From Streptomyces sp. NBC_01288 (GTDB lineage Bacteria; Actinomycetota; Actinomycetes; Streptomycetales; Streptomycetaceae), in assembly GCF_035982055.1 (NCBI RefSeq), contig NZ_CP108427.1, positions 10,105,001-10,169,000 of the forward strand: a DNA stretch of 64,000 nt. The letters run 5' to 3'. Both the position numbers and the translations under genes were made by a program. Within the stretch, counting starts at the first letter, position 1; each line of letters begins with the position of its first letter. The notes beneath the pieces were generated by a model. The model made no database searches. It saw nothing but the letters and a program-made list of their open reading frames with translations, and was not told the DNA's origin. Positions 9,029-18,043 of this stretch are shown here, in pieces.

Positions 9029-9456
9029 TCGGGGGCTCCTGTCTCATGGGGCGCTGAGGACAGTGAAGGGAATTCCGGAGCCCCGCCCTTTTCGGGTTCC
9101 GGGATTTTCGGGGAAAGCAGCGTTATCGGTCCGACGGCCGTAATGCGGCTGATGGGACCTCTGTGGCTGACTGCGACGTTAGGAAGGGTCTGTTTCGCCG
9201 GCGTGGCTCAGCCGTCACGAATAATTTCGGAACTTGTAGCGAAATCCCTGACAGAGGGAAAACCCTTGAGTGCCCCTGACCTGGGTGACATGGACGGGTC
9301 AAGACTGTCATCCTCCACCCAGCCACCCCCACGGATCCTCCACGGATTGGTCAAAGTTCGTACCGGTCCCGCACAGCTCGGCTCTTCCCGGACAGCAGAC
9401 CCGGCTGCCCGGTCTGTCACCGGCCGCGTCCGCGGTCGTCGCAGTAGGAGTTAAGA
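9029..9456. other. 428-bp divergent intergenic region
   Basis: Separates the ABC operon (minus strand) from the M4 metalloprotease gene (plus strand) and must hold both promoters. The first 100 bases carry the GGAATTCC palindrome near 9070 and a GC-rich stretch. A short direct repeat CCACGGAT occurs twice near 9327-9346. AGGAG about 8 nt before 9457 is the protease ribosome binding site. No convincing coding sequence or terminator seen. Confidence 0.5.
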
Positions 9457-11853
9457 GTGAGACGCATCCCCCGCAAGCGGATGGCGGTAGGAGCCCTGGT
9501 CTCCACCGCCGCCTTCCTGGCCGTCGGCATCCAGTCGGTGCCCGCGACCGCGAAGCCCGCATCCCCCCACCCGAGCCCGTTGCTCACCGGCAGCCTGGAG
9601 GCGAAGCTCACCCCGGCCCAGCGCACCGCCCTGGTGAGGAGCGCCACCGCGAACAGCGCGACGACCGCCCGCACCCTCGGCCTCGGCGCCAAGGAGAAGC
9701 TGGTCGTCCGGGACGTCGTCAAGGACAACGACGGCACGGTCCACACCCGCTACGAGCGCACCTACGCGGGCCTCCCGGTCCTCGGCGGCGACCTCGTCGT
9801 GCACACCCCGCCCGCCTCCGTTGCGACGGGCACCGTGAGCGCCACGTTCAACAACAAGCGCACCGTCGCGGTCGCCTCCACCACCGCGTCCCTCTCCAAG
9901 TCGGCAGCCGAGACCAAGGCGCTCACCACCGCCAAGACCCTCGACGCCAAGAGCCCCTCCACCGACAGCGCCCGCAAGGTCATCTGGGCCGGCAGCGGCA
10001 CCCCGAAGCTCGCCTGGGAGACCGTGATCGGCGGTTTCCAGGACGACGGCACGCCCAGCCAGCTGCACGTCGTCACGGACGCCTCCAGCGGCAAGGAGCT
10101 CTACCGCTACCAGGGCATCAAGACGGGCACCGGCAACACCCAGTACAGCGGTACCGTGACCCTCAACACCACGCTCTCCGGCTCCACTTACCAGCTCTAC
10201 GACACCACGCGCGGCGGCCACAAGACGTACAGCCTCAGCAACGGCACGTCCGGCACCGGCACGCTGATGACCGACTCCGACGACGTGTGGGGTACGGGCG
10301 CCGGCTCCAACACCCAGACCGCCGGCGCGGACGCGGCCTACGGCGCGCAGATGACGTGGGACTTCTACAAGAACACCTTCGGCCGCAGCGGCATCAAGAA
10401 CGACGGCGTCGCCGCCTACTCGCGCGTCCACTACAGCACGGCGTACGTCAACGCCTTCTGGGACGACGACTGCTTCTGCATGACGTACGGCGACGGCACC
10501 AGCAGCACCCACGCGCTGACCTCGCTGGACGTGGCGGGCCACGAGATGAGCCACGGCGTCACCTCCAACACCGCCGGGCTCGACTACAGCGGTGAGTCCG
10601 GCGGCCTGAACGAGGCGACCTCCGACATCTTCGGCACGGGCGTCGAGTTCTACGCGGCGAACTCCACCGACGTCGGCGACTACCTCATCGGCGAGAAGAT
10701 CGACATCAACGGCGACGGCACGCCGCTGCGTTACATGGACGAGCCCGACAAGGACGGCGGCTCCGCCGACAGCTGGTACTCCGGCGTCGGCAACCTCGAC
10801 GTGCACTACTCCTCGGGCCCGGCGAACCACATGTTCTACCTGCTCTCCGAGGGCAGCGGCAGCAAGACCATCAACGGCGTCACCTACAACAGCCCGACCT
10901 CCGACGGCGTCGCCGTCGCCGGCATCGGCCGGGCCGCGGCACTGCAGATCTGGTACAAGGCGCTGACGACGTACATGACGTCCAGCACCAACTACGCCGG
11001 AGCGCGCACCGCCGCACTCAGCGCCGCCGCGTCGCTGTACGGCTCAAGTTCCGCCCAGTACGCGGGAGTCGGCAACGCCTTCGCCGGTATCAACGTCGGC
11101 AGCCACATCACCGTGCCGACCACCGGCGTCACGGTCACCAACCCGGGCAGCCAGTCCTCCACCGTCGGCACCGCGGTGAGCCTCGCCGTCACGGCCAGCA
11201 GCACCAACAGCGGCACCCTGACGTACGCCGCTACCGGACTGCCGACCGGACTGTCGATCAGCAGCTCCACGGGCGCCATCACCGGCACCCCGACGACCGC
11301 GGGCACCTACAGCTCCACCGTCACGGTGACCGACTCCACCGGCGCGACCGGCACAGCGTCCTTCACCTGGACAGTGAGCGCCACCGGCGGCGGCAGTTGC
11401 ACCTCGACCCAGCTCCTGGGCAACGCGGGCTTCGAGTCGGGAGCCACCACCTGGACCGCGACCAGCGGCGTCATCACCAGCTCCACCAGCCAGGCGGCCC
11501 GTACCGGTTCGTACAAGGCCTGGCTCGACGGCTACGGCTCGACCCACACCGACACGCTGTCCCAGTCGGTGACGGTCCCGAGCGGCTGCACGGGGACGAC
11601 GTTCACCTTCTACGTCCACATCGACACGGCGGAGACGACCACCAGCACGGCTTACGACAAGCTGACGGTCACCGCCGGATCGACCACCCTGGCCACCTAC
11701 TCCAACCTCAACGCGGCCAGCGGTTACGTCGCGAAGTCCTTCAGCCTGTCGGCCTTCGCGGGGACCACGGTCGCCCTGAAGTTCAGCGGCGTCGAGGACT
11801 CCTCGCTCCAGACCAGCTTCGTCATCGACGACACCGCCGTCACGACCAGCTGA
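9457..11853 (+). CDS. Secreted M4 (thermolysin) family zinc metalloprotease
   Basis: A 798-residue secreted protease. Order: signal peptide (about residues 1-35), FTP/PepSY propeptide region (about 40-220), M4 catalytic domain, a putative Ig (He_PIG) domain after about residue 550 (VTNPGSQSSTVGTAVSL), and a C-terminal beta-sandwich, possibly substrate-binding, after GGGSC. The zinc site is HEMSH at 362-366 with the third ligand Glu386 in LNEATSD; the 24-residue spacing from His362 equals that in thermolysin. Start GTG at 9457 follows AGGAGTTAAGA. Role: extracellular protein degradation. A perfect hairpin terminator follows at 11871. Confidence 0.93.
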   Translation: MRRIPRKRMAVGALVSTAAFLAVGIQSVPATAKPASPHPSPLLTGSLEAKLTPAQRTALVRSATANSATTARTLGLGAKEKLVVRDVVKDNDGTVHTRYERTYAGLPVLGGDLVVHTPPASVATGTVSATFNNKRTVAVASTTASLSKSAAETKALTTAKTLDAKSPSTDSARKVIWAGSGTPKLAWETVIGGFQDDGTPSQLHVVTDASSGKELYRYQGIKTGTGNTQYSGTVTLNTTLSGSTYQLYDTTRGGHKTYSLSNGTSGTGTLMTDSDDVWGTGAGSNTQTAGADAAYGAQMTWDFYKNTFGRSGIKNDGVAAYSRVHYSTAYVNAFWDDDCFCMTYGDGTSSTHALTSLDVAGHEMSHGVTSNTAGLDYSGESGGLNEATSDIFGTGVEFYAANSTDVGDYLIGEKIDINGDGTPLRYMDEPDKDGGSADSWYSGVGNLDVHYSSGPANHMFYLLSEGSGSKTINGVTYNSPTSDGVAVAGIGRAAALQIWYKALTTYMTSSTNYAGARTAALSAAASLYGSSSAQYAGVGNAFAGINVGSHITVPTTGVTVTNPGSQSSTVGTAVSLAVTASSTNSGTLTYAATGLPTGLSISSSTGAITGTPTTAGTYSSTVTVTDSTGATGTASFTWTVSATGGGSCTSTQLLGNAGFESGATTWTATSGVITSSTSQAARTGSYKAWLDGYGSTHTDTLSQSVTVPSGCTGTTFTFYVHIDTAETTTSTAYDKLTVTAGSTTLATYSNLNAASGYVAKSFSLSAFAGTTVALKFSGVEDSSLQTSFVIDDTAVTTS

Positions 11854-11870
11854 TCCGCCTGTAGGTCCGG

Positions 11871-11902
11871 CACCCCGCACGCGCCCCCAGGCGTGCGGGG
11901 TG
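11871..11902. terminator. Bidirectional hairpin terminator
   Basis: Perfect 12-bp stem (CACCCCGCACGC / GCGTGCGGGGTG) with an 8-nt loop, between the convergent M4 protease and GH64 genes. No U-tract, as usual in Streptomyces. Confidence 0.85.
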
Positions 11903-11913
11903 TTCCGGTGTCC

Positions 11914-13101
11914 TCAGCTCAGCGGGTCCAGCGTCAGGTAGGCCTGCTGCGGGTTCCCGTCGTTCACCAGGGACTCCTGGGCGCCGACGTCGTCGAACGC
12001 GAACGCGTACGCCTTGCCGTCGGCCATCTGCGCGTGGATCTTGCGGGCGTAGTGGTTGGTCACCACGTCCTGGTAGAAGTTCGCCGTCGAGGTGTCCGGC
12101 TGGTTGGGGTTGACCAGGAGCGTGGAGCGGTTGAAGCCCGCGCACAGCGTGCGTGAGATCGGGCCGCGCACCAGGTCGTTGGGGGCGTCCAGGTACTTGG
12201 AGCAGCCGAAGATGCTGGCCGCGTCCGGCTTCTGGAAGGTCGTGACGACCGCCCCGGAACTGTTGGTGAAGTTCATGACGTTGCCCGACACCCGGCCGAA
12301 GTACTTGGTGTTCGGCTGGTTGGCGAACGGCGTCACGGTCAGCGTCGACGACGAGTACTTCGACCAGACCCGGTTGATGTAGTCGTCCATCACGGTGCTC
12401 GGCAGAGCGCCCGTCTCGATCCCGTACGTCGGTGAGAGCGCTCGCAGAACCGTTCCGTCGGACCGGGTCTGGATCAGGTTGGCCCAGCCGCCCGGCTGCC
12501 CGCGCAGCGCGTTGAAGAACCCGGTGTAACCACCCGACTTGAGATGCCCGGTGGTTGCCGTGGACCCGTCGGACCGCTGCACCCCGACCGCGTACGGCGC
12601 GGAGAACATGTCCACCTGGGTGCTGTTGATCCACAGCCCGGAGTCGTTCAGCGTGTACTCGGACCAGTTGAAGAGGATGTTGCGGTTCGGGTCCGTCGGG
12701 TTCTGCACGGCCGGCTGCACCAGACCGCCGGTCGTCAGCTTGAACACCAGTTTCTGGCCGTACGAGAAGTAGATGCGGCCCGAGAACTTGGGGATCCGGA
12801 TGGTGGTGGACTGCCCGGCCGCCGGGCCCGCGATCGACGCGTCCGGCGCCGGGGTGGGCGGGTTGCCACCGGCCGGCCAGGCGTGGAACGTGCCGTTGGC
12901 GTCGGCCCAACCCTGCTGGCCGGTGGCCAGGTTGGTGCCCAGGTCGTAGATGTAGACCGCGTCGCCGCGGCCCGAGTTGTTGGTGATCTTCAGTGGGATC
13001 GTGGCGGGCACCGCGGCGTCCGCCGTCACCGGTGTGGCCAGCGCGACCATCGTGGCCACCGCGGTCGCGGCACCCAGTCGACGCATGAGTCTGGCGAGCA
13101 C
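11914..13101 (-). CDS. Secreted GH64 beta-1,3-glucanase
   Basis: A 395-residue secreted enzyme with an N-terminal signal peptide ending near TADAA (residues 26-30). The domain matches glycoside hydrolase family 64 (laminaripentaose-producing beta-1,3-glucanase). The catalytic pair is Glu148 in NWSEYT and Asp164 in QVDMFS, 16 residues apart, the same spacing as the catalytic Glu/Asp of the characterised S. matensis enzyme as I recall it. Other family blocks are SGRIYFSYG and FNRSTLLVNPNQPDTS. It starts at GTG 13101 with GGAGG 6 nt upstream. The 14-bp palindrome at 13150 lies about 50 nt upstream. Role: cleavage of fungal or plant beta-1,3-glucan. A second GH64 paralogue lies at 27335-28537. 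Confidence 0.93.
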   Translation of the reverse strand: MLARLMRRLGAATAVATMVALATPVTADAAVPATIPLKITNNSGRGDAVYIYDLGTNLATGQQGWADANGTFHAWPAGGNPPTPAPDASIAGPAAGQSTTIRIPKFSGRIYFSYGQKLVFKLTTGGLVQPAVQNPTDPNRNILFNWSEYTLNDSGLWINSTQVDMFSAPYAVGVQRSDGSTATTGHLKSGGYTGFFNALRGQPGGWANLIQTRSDGTVLRALSPTYGIETGALPSTVMDDYINRVWSKYSSSTLTVTPFANQPNTKYFGRVSGNVMNFTNSSGAVVTTFQKPDAASIFGCSKYLDAPNDLVRGPISRTLCAGFNRSTLLVNPNQPDTSTANFYQDVVTNHYARKIHAQMADGKAYAFAFDDVGAQESLVNDGNPQQAYLTLDPLS

Positions 13102-13149
13102 TACTCACCTCCGTGTGGGGGGTGTACGAAAAATTGGTCCGTACCTGTG

Positions 13150-13163
13150 TGAGAGCGCTCTCA
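13150..13163. promoter_or_regulatory. 14-bp palindromic operator (LacI/CebR-like)
   Basis: Perfect palindrome TGAGAGCGCTCTCA about 50 nt upstream of the GH64 gene start. It is identical to the one at 28591-28604 before the second GH64 gene, and similar to the CebR box TGGGAGCGCTCCCA. Likely binding site of a LacI-type sugar repressor encoded elsewhere. Confidence 0.7.
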
Positions 13164-13205
13164 GAGTCGCGCCGAGCCGCGAGCATGTCAACAAGTTGAA
13201 CGAAA

Positions 13206-13236
13206 GGTGCCCACGGCAACTCGCGCCGTGGGCACC
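13206..13236. terminator. Hairpin terminator after dienelactone hydrolase gene
   Basis: Perfect 12-bp stem (GGTGCCCACGGC / GCCGTGGGCACC) with a 7-nt loop, 31 nt past the stop of the 13267-14028 gene on the minus strand. Confidence 0.8.
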
Positions 13237-13266
13237 CGGATTGAATCAGTGAAAGCCGTCTGTCGA

Positions 13267-14028
13267 TCAGAACGTACGGTCGAGCAGGTCGAGCAGCGCG
13301 ACCCAGTGACGCTCGTCGGCCTTCGCGTCGTACGACGAGGTGTCGGCCTGCGTGTAGCCGTGCCGCGCACCCGGGTACACCTCGCAGCGGTGCCGGACGC
13401 CCGCTGCTGTGAGCGCGTCCTCGAACCGCTTGATCTGCTCCTCGGGCAGCGAGGGGTCCTGGTCGGCGTGGCCGAAGTACAGCTCGGCGGTGATGTGTTC
13501 GGCGGCCAGGTGCGGGCTGTCCGGGTCGTCGGTGGCCAGCCGTCCGCCGTGGAAGCCGGCCGCGGCCGCCACCCGGTCCGGGTAGGCGCCGGCGGTGTAC
13601 AGCGCGAGTCGGGCGCCCATGCAGTACCCGGTGATCGCGATCGGTCCGTCGACGACCGACGGCGACTCGGCCAGCCAGCGCAGATAGGCCCCGGCGTCCC
13701 GCTCGATCAGTTCGGGATGCCGGGCCAGGCCCATGATCAGCGGGCCGACCTTCTCGAAGATCTCCGGACGCCCGTCGTGATCGATGAACTCGGGCAGTTC
13801 GACCACGGGCGCGCGCCCCTGCCGGTAGAACACGTTCGGCACGAGGACCGCGTAACCGGCCCCGGCCAGCCGGTCGGCCATCGACTTGAGGTGGGGGCGC
13901 AGTCCGAACGCGTCCTGGTAGAGCAGCACGGCCGGACGGGGACGCTCGTCGCCGGGATGCACCCAATAGGCGTCGGCGACGCCGTCCTCGGTGGGGATGT
14001 CCACGGCTGTGCCCTGTACGGCGGTCAT
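13267..14028 (-). CDS. Dienelactone hydrolase family protein
   Basis: A 253-residue alpha/beta hydrolase of the DLH family. The nucleophile elbow has cysteine instead of serine (GYCMG, Cys136). His223 in ARHGYT and an Asp around 189-191 (HADQD) complete the triad. The N-terminal YQDAFGLRPHLKSMADRLA block is typical. No signal peptide, so cytoplasmic. Flanked by terminators on both sides, it is a single-gene unit. The substrate is unknown; DLH homologues hydrolyse lactones or small esters. Confidence 0.88.
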   Translation of the reverse strand: MTAVQGTAVDIPTEDGVADAYWVHPGDERPRPAVLLYQDAFGLRPHLKSMADRLAGAGYAVLVPNVFYRQGRAPVVELPEFIDHDGRPEIFEKVGPLIMGLARHPELIERDAGAYLRWLAESPSVVDGPIAITGYCMGARLALYTAGAYPDRVAAAAGFHGGRLATDDPDSPHLAAEHITAELYFGHADQDPSLPEEQIKRFEDALTAAGVRHRCEVYPGARHGYTQADTSSYDAKADERHWVALLDLLDRTF

Positions 14029-14053
14029 GGCGGGGGTGCCTCCCAGCGGATCG

Positions 14054-14080
14054 GCGCCGGGCCACCTGCCGGCCCGGCGC
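14054..14080. terminator. Hairpin terminator after the YciO/Sua5 gene
   Basis: Perfect 10-bp stem (GCGCCGGGCC / GGCCCGGCGC), 7-nt loop, between the YciO-like gene stop and the start of the dienelactone hydrolase gene, both on the minus strand. Confidence 0.75.
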
Positions 14081-14130
14081 GGCGTGTTCCGATCATCGTG
14101 GCACGCCCGGCTACGGCCCTTCCGGCGGGG

Positions 14131-14751
14131 TCACTCGAAGCGGGAGACGTCACCCGCGCCCTTGCGGACGATCTCGGCCTCGCCGCTGGAGAAGTCGATG
14201 ACGGTCGTCGGTTCCGTGCCGCAGTCCCCGGAGTCGACCACCGCGTCCACCACGTGGTCGAGCCGGTCCTTGATCTCCCAGCCCTGGGTCATCGGCTCCT
14301 CCTCGTCGGGCAGGAGCAGGGTGCTGGACAGCAGCGGCTCGCCCAGCTCGGCCAGCAGGGCCTGGGTGACGACGTGGTCGGGGATGCGCACGCCCACGGT
14401 CTTCTTCTTCGCGTGCAGCAACTGGCGCGGCACCTCCTTCGTCGCCGGCAGGATGAACGTGTAACTGCCGGGCGTGGAGGCCTTGATGGCGCGGAACACG
14501 TCGTTGTCGATGTGCACGAACTGGCCCAACTGGGCGAAGTTCTGGCACACCAGCGTGAAGTGGTGCCGGTCGTTCAGCTGCCGGATCGTCTTGATCCGCT
14601 CCATGCCGTCACGGTTGCCCAGCTGGCTGCCCAGCGCGTAGCAGGAGTCGGTCGGGTACGCGATCAGCGCACCCGATCGCACACTGTCCGCGATCTGGGA
14701 GATGGTGCGGGGCTGCGGGTTGTCCGGATGCACGTCGAAGTACTTGGCCAC
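14131..14751 (-). CDS. YciO/Sua5/YrdC family L-threonylcarbamoyladenylate synthase-like protein
   Basis: A 206-residue YrdC-fold protein. It has the family features ALIAYPTDSCYALGSQL near residues 28-46, KTIRQLNDRHHFTLVC, and SSTLLLP. The sequence is closest to the E. coli YciO subgroup. YrdC/Sua5 proteins make threonylcarbamoyl-AMP for the t6A37 modification of tRNA. YciO-type members are paralogues with uncertain activity, so the tRNA role is not certain. A hairpin terminator at 14054 follows it. Confidence 0.88.
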   Translation of the reverse strand: MAKYFDVHPDNPQPRTISQIADSVRSGALIAYPTDSCYALGSQLGNRDGMERIKTIRQLNDRHHFTLVCQNFAQLGQFVHIDNDVFRAIKASTPGSYTFILPATKEVPRQLLHAKKKTVGVRIPDHVVTQALLAELGEPLLSSTLLLPDEEEPMTQGWEIKDRLDHVVDAVVDSGDCGTEPTTVIDFSSGEAEIVRKGAGDVSRFE

Positions 14752-14769
14752 CCGCCGAGCTTATGCCGT

Positions 14770-14793
14770 GCCCGCGCGGGTCGCCGCGCGGGC
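14770..14793. terminator. Hairpin terminator of the conservon operon
   Basis: Perfect 10-bp stem (GCCCGCGCGG / CCGCGCGGGC) with loop GTCG, about 180 nt beyond the stop of the last conservon gene. Confidence 0.65.
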
Positions 14794-14973
14794 CCGTTGT
14801 CACCCGTCGGTCCGGTGGGTGTGTACCCCGCCGAATCAGGGGAAGCCGACGAGAGCGCCCGGGTCTCTCCCCCGAACCCGGGCAGGACCGGCTCCGCCCG
14901 CGGCCTCCCCCCGTGGCCGCGGCGGGGCGGTTCCACCGCCGTCGGGTACACGGGCGGTGCGGGGGCGCGCGGC

Positions 14974-16200
14974 TCAGCCGTGCAGCCGTACCGGCACCTG
15001 CTGCCAGCCGAAGGCGATGAACGACGGCACCTGGCGCAGCTCGTCCGCCGCCACGGCGAGGCGGGCGTCCGGGAAGCGGTCGAAGAACGCGGGCAGCGCG
15101 GTCAGGGCCTCCACACGGGCGAGCGGCGCCCCGATGCAGCGGTGCACACCGATGCCGAACGACAGGTGGTCGTCGGCTCCGCGGGCCGCGTCGAAGACGT
15201 CCGCGTCGGGGCCGTAGTGCGCGGGGTCGAACCCGGCCGCGGCGAATGTGGTGATGATCGCGTCCCCGGCCGGGACCGTGACCTCGCCGACAGTGAGGTC
15301 ACTCACCGCGAACCGCAGCGGCAGCGAGGCGATGGACGGGTGGACGCGCAGGGTCTCGTCGACGACGGCGTCCCAGCCGATCTTTCCGGCGCGCACCTCC
15401 GCCAGCTGCTCGGGGCGCTTGAGCAGCGCGACGATCGCGTTGCCTATGAGGTTGACCGTCGTCTCGAAGCCCGCGCCGATCACCAGCAGCAGGGTGTACA
15501 GGAGTTCCTCGTCGCTGAGCCGGTCGCCGTCCTCGTCGCGGACCCGGATCAGTTCGGTGGTGAGGTCGTCGCCGGGGTGCTCGGTGCGGTGGGCGATCAG
15601 CGCGGGCAGCACCGTGCCGATCTGCCGCTGCACGGACGCGGCGTGCTCCGGGGACGGGTCCGAGGTGTCCATGATGGCCGCGATCAGCCGGCCCGTGTCG
15701 TCCACCAACTCGTCGGGCACACCGAACAGTTCGCAGATGATCCGCATCGGCAGCGGACGGGCGAACGCCGCCCTGACATCGACCACCTCGGCGTCGTCGG
15801 CAGCCATCGCGTCGAGCAGTTCCACGGTGATCGTCTCGACCCGGGCGCGCATCGCCTCGGTGCGCCGGTGCGTGAAGCTGGGCGCGACGAGTTTGCGCAG
15901 GCGGGCGTGGTCGGTGCCGTAGGTGGAGAGCATGTTGATGACACCGATCCAGCCCAACACCCAGCCCCAGGACGGGTGTTCGCCCATCTCCGACCACAGG
16001 TTCCAGTGCAGCCGGGGGTCCTTGCTGACCTGCGGGTCGAGGATCAGTTCCTTGAGGGTGTCGTAGCCGGTGGGGGCCCAGGCGGGGATGCCGCCGGGCA
16101 ACTCGACGGGCACGATCGGGCCGAGGGCACGCAACTTGGCGCTCTCGGCGGCCATGTCGGCGCCGAACGGGTCGAGGGCGATGCGGTCGGACACGGTCAC
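14974..16200 (-). CDS. Cytochrome P450 (CYP154-like, second conservon P450)
   Basis: A 408-residue soluble P450 with all canonical motifs: I-helix GAGFETT, K-helix ETLR (within DETLRVHP), and the heme loop FGIGVHRCIG with the Cys ligand. Start is GTG at 16200, overlapping the preceding P450 stop as GTGA, with AGGAG 7 nt upstream. It is the last gene of the conservon. Streptomyces conservons with two P450s usually pair a CYP157 with a CYP154 enzyme; by position and intact motifs this one fits CYP154. Substrate unknown. Confidence 0.9.
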   Translation of the reverse strand: MTVSDRIALDPFGADMAAESAKLRALGPIVPVELPGGIPAWAPTGYDTLKELILDPQVSKDPRLHWNLWSEMGEHPSWGWVLGWIGVINMLSTYGTDHARLRKLVAPSFTHRRTEAMRARVETITVELLDAMAADDAEVVDVRAAFARPLPMRIICELFGVPDELVDDTGRLIAAIMDTSDPSPEHAASVQRQIGTVLPALIAHRTEHPGDDLTTELIRVRDEDGDRLSDEELLYTLLLVIGAGFETTVNLIGNAIVALLKRPEQLAEVRAGKIGWDAVVDETLRVHPSIASLPLRFAVSDLTVGEVTVPAGDAIITTFAAAGFDPAHYGPDADVFDAARGADDHLSFGIGVHRCIGAPLARVEALTALPAFFDRFPDARLAVAADELRQVPSFIAFGWQQVPVRLHG

Positions 16201-17423
16201 GACAGGTCTCCTGGCTGGTCGGGGGAGCGGGGGCTGAACCGCACGGGCAGCGACGTGAGCGAGCGATGGAAGGGACCCGGCCGCCAGGTCAACTCCGCGC
16301 GCGGTACGACGGGTTCGAGGTCCGGCAGCCACAGGGTGAGCCGCTCGATCGCCTCCGTCGCGATCAGCAGCGTGTGCTGTTTGACCGGGCAGGCGTGCGG
16401 GCCCGCCGACCACGACAGGTGCGAGGCGTCCTTGGGATGCCGGCCGGTGACGACCTCCTGCTCGGCGAAGTGCGCGAGCGCGCCGTACGAGACGACGACC
16501 GGGATCGCGGGCCTGATCCACGCGCCGTGGAACGTCACGGGCGAACGGGCGTAGTGGATGCCGTAGTTGGCGAGCGGCGTCTCGTGGTGCAGGACCTCCA
16601 CCACGGCGTCCATGACCGGTCGGGCACCACTGGTCAGCGTGGAGTAGTAGACCGAGGTGCCGAGGATGCGGGACAGGGCGTTGGACACCAGGTTCGCGGT
16701 CGGCTCGTGGCCCGCGCCGAGCGTGAGGAACACCTGCCAGGTGACCTCCTCCGGGGTGAGTCCGGCCGGATGGTCGAGCAGCCAGCTGGGGAGGTCGTCG
16801 CCGCGCGCCTGCGCCTTGGCGGCGATGAGTTCGAGGACGTAACCGCCGAACTCGGCCTCGCCCTCGGCCGCTTGGGCGCCGCCCTCCATCATCTTGCCCA
16901 GCGCCCGGTCCAGCCGCTCGCTCTGGCTGTCGGGCAGCCCGAACAGGCTGTTGAACACCAGCGCCATCAGCGGCCTGGCGAACTCGCCCACCAGATCGGC
17001 CTCTCCGCGCGGCCCGATCCGGCTCACCAGCACATGCACCGCCCGGTGCACCCGGGCGCGCAGGTCGTGCGGCTCGATCCGGTCGAAGGTGTCGATCAGC
17101 GAGGCACGGTAGCGGACGTGCTCGGTGCCGTCCGAGAACAGGGAGTTGGGCCGCCAGCGCATCATCCCGAGGACCGGCGAGTCCTCGGCGACCGTCGTCT
17201 CCCACGGCCGGGGATCGTGCGAGAACGCGTCGGTGTCGCGCAGCAACTCCAGCGCGGCCCGCCGTTCGGTGACGACGTACGCCGGTACGCCCGGGGCGAG
17301 TTCGGCCCAGCCGACCGGGCCCTGGGCGCGCAGGGCGGCGTAGTAGCCGTAGGGATCCAGCGCGAAGCCGTCCTCCCACAGGCGGACGGGCCGGGTGGGG
17401 CCGACGGGGGAAATGGTGGTCAC
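16197..17423 (-). CDS. Cytochrome P450 with altered ExxR and I-helix motifs (CYP157-like)
   Basis: A 408-residue P450-fold protein. The heme-ligand Cys345 is retained (SAGPHACP), but the K-helix ExxR is EVLH at 276-279, with His in place of Arg. The I-helix threonine is Pro241 (GAGHEPT). CYP157 members of Streptomyces conservons are known to deviate from ExxR, which fits this position directly after the GTPase gene (GTGA overlap at 17420-17423). It may be a specialised P450 or a redox/heme partner of the neighbouring CYP154-like enzyme rather than a normal monooxygenase. Confidence 0.88.
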   Translation of the reverse strand: MTTISPVGPTRPVRLWEDGFALDPYGYYAALRAQGPVGWAELAPGVPAYVVTERRAALELLRDTDAFSHDPRPWETTVAEDSPVLGMMRWRPNSLFSDGTEHVRYRASLIDTFDRIEPHDLRARVHRAVHVLVSRIGPRGEADLVGEFARPLMALVFNSLFGLPDSQSERLDRALGKMMEGGAQAAEGEAEFGGYVLELIAAKAQARGDDLPSWLLDHPAGLTPEEVTWQVFLTLGAGHEPTANLVSNALSRILGTSVYYSTLTSGARPVMDAVVEVLHHETPLANYGIHYARSPVTFHGAWIRPAIPVVVSYGALAHFAEQEVVTGRHPKDASHLSWSAGPHACPVKQHTLLIATEAIERLTLWLPDLEPVVPRAELTWRPGPFHRSLTSLPVRFSPRSPDQPGDLS

Positions 17424-18043
17424 CGGTGCTCCGGAGGGTCGCGGTCGATCAGATGCTGGACCAGGGCGAGCAGCGCGTCGAGGGACGAGTCCGCGTCCCG
17501 GGCGTCACAGGTCACCAGCGGCGTTCCGGGCTCCAAGTCCAGTGCGGCGCGCAGCTGTTGCTCGGTGTGGTGACGGGGCGCGTCCGGAAAGGTGTTGAAG
17601 GCGACGGCGTACGGCAGCCCGCTCTCCTCCACCATCCCGAGCACGTCGAACGAGGCGTCGACGCGCCGGCTGTCGACCAGGACGAGCGCCCCGAGCGCGC
17701 CGTACGCGATGTCCTCCCACAGCGCCCGGAACCGCTCCTGCCCGGGCGTGCCGAACAGGTACAGCACGATCCCGCCCGGCAGGCTGATCCGGCCGAAGTC
17801 GATCGCGACGGTCGTCGTCGACTTCTCCCGCACCCCGTCGAGATCGTCCACCGCGACGGACGCCTCGCTGATCCGCTCCTCGGTGTGCAGCGGCCGGATC
17901 TCCGACACGGAGTCGATGAGCGTCGTCTTGCCCACCCCGAAGGGACCCGCGACCAGGATCTTGACCAACTCGCGGGCGGTGTCCGGCAGATGGACGCCAC
18001 CGGTCGTGCTGCCGCTAGTGGTGCTTGAGGGCGCGTAGGCCAT
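17420..18043 (-). CDS. cvnD: Conservon GTPase-like ATP/GTP-binding protein CvnD
   Basis: A 207-residue small G-protein-like protein. The P-loop GPFGVGKT is at residues 33-40, a switch-II G3 block reads GTPGQERF, and the G4 region is FNTF instead of NKxD, as is usual for conservon GTPases. It overlaps the DUF742 gene by 29 nt and the next P450 gene by 4 nt. Role: signal-transduction switch of the conservon, acting with the sensor (A), roadblock (B) and DUF742 (C) proteins at the membrane. Confidence 0.93.
   Translation of the reverse strand: MAYAPSSTTSGSTTGGVHLPDTARELVKILVAGPFGVGKTTLIDSVSEIRPLHTEERISEASVAVDDLDGVREKSTTTVAIDFGRISLPGGIVLYLFGTPGQERFRALWEDIAYGALGALVLVDSRRVDASFDVLGMVEESGLPYAVAFNTFPDAPRHHTEQQLRAALDLEPGTPLVTCDARDADSSLDALLALVQHLIDRDPPEHR

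Noticed and set aside
13207..16554. A very long plus-strand open frame (over 1,100 codons)
   Set aside because: It runs antisense to the dienelactone hydrolase, YciO and P450 genes. It arises from GC-rich third positions and its translation is low-complexity with no domain.
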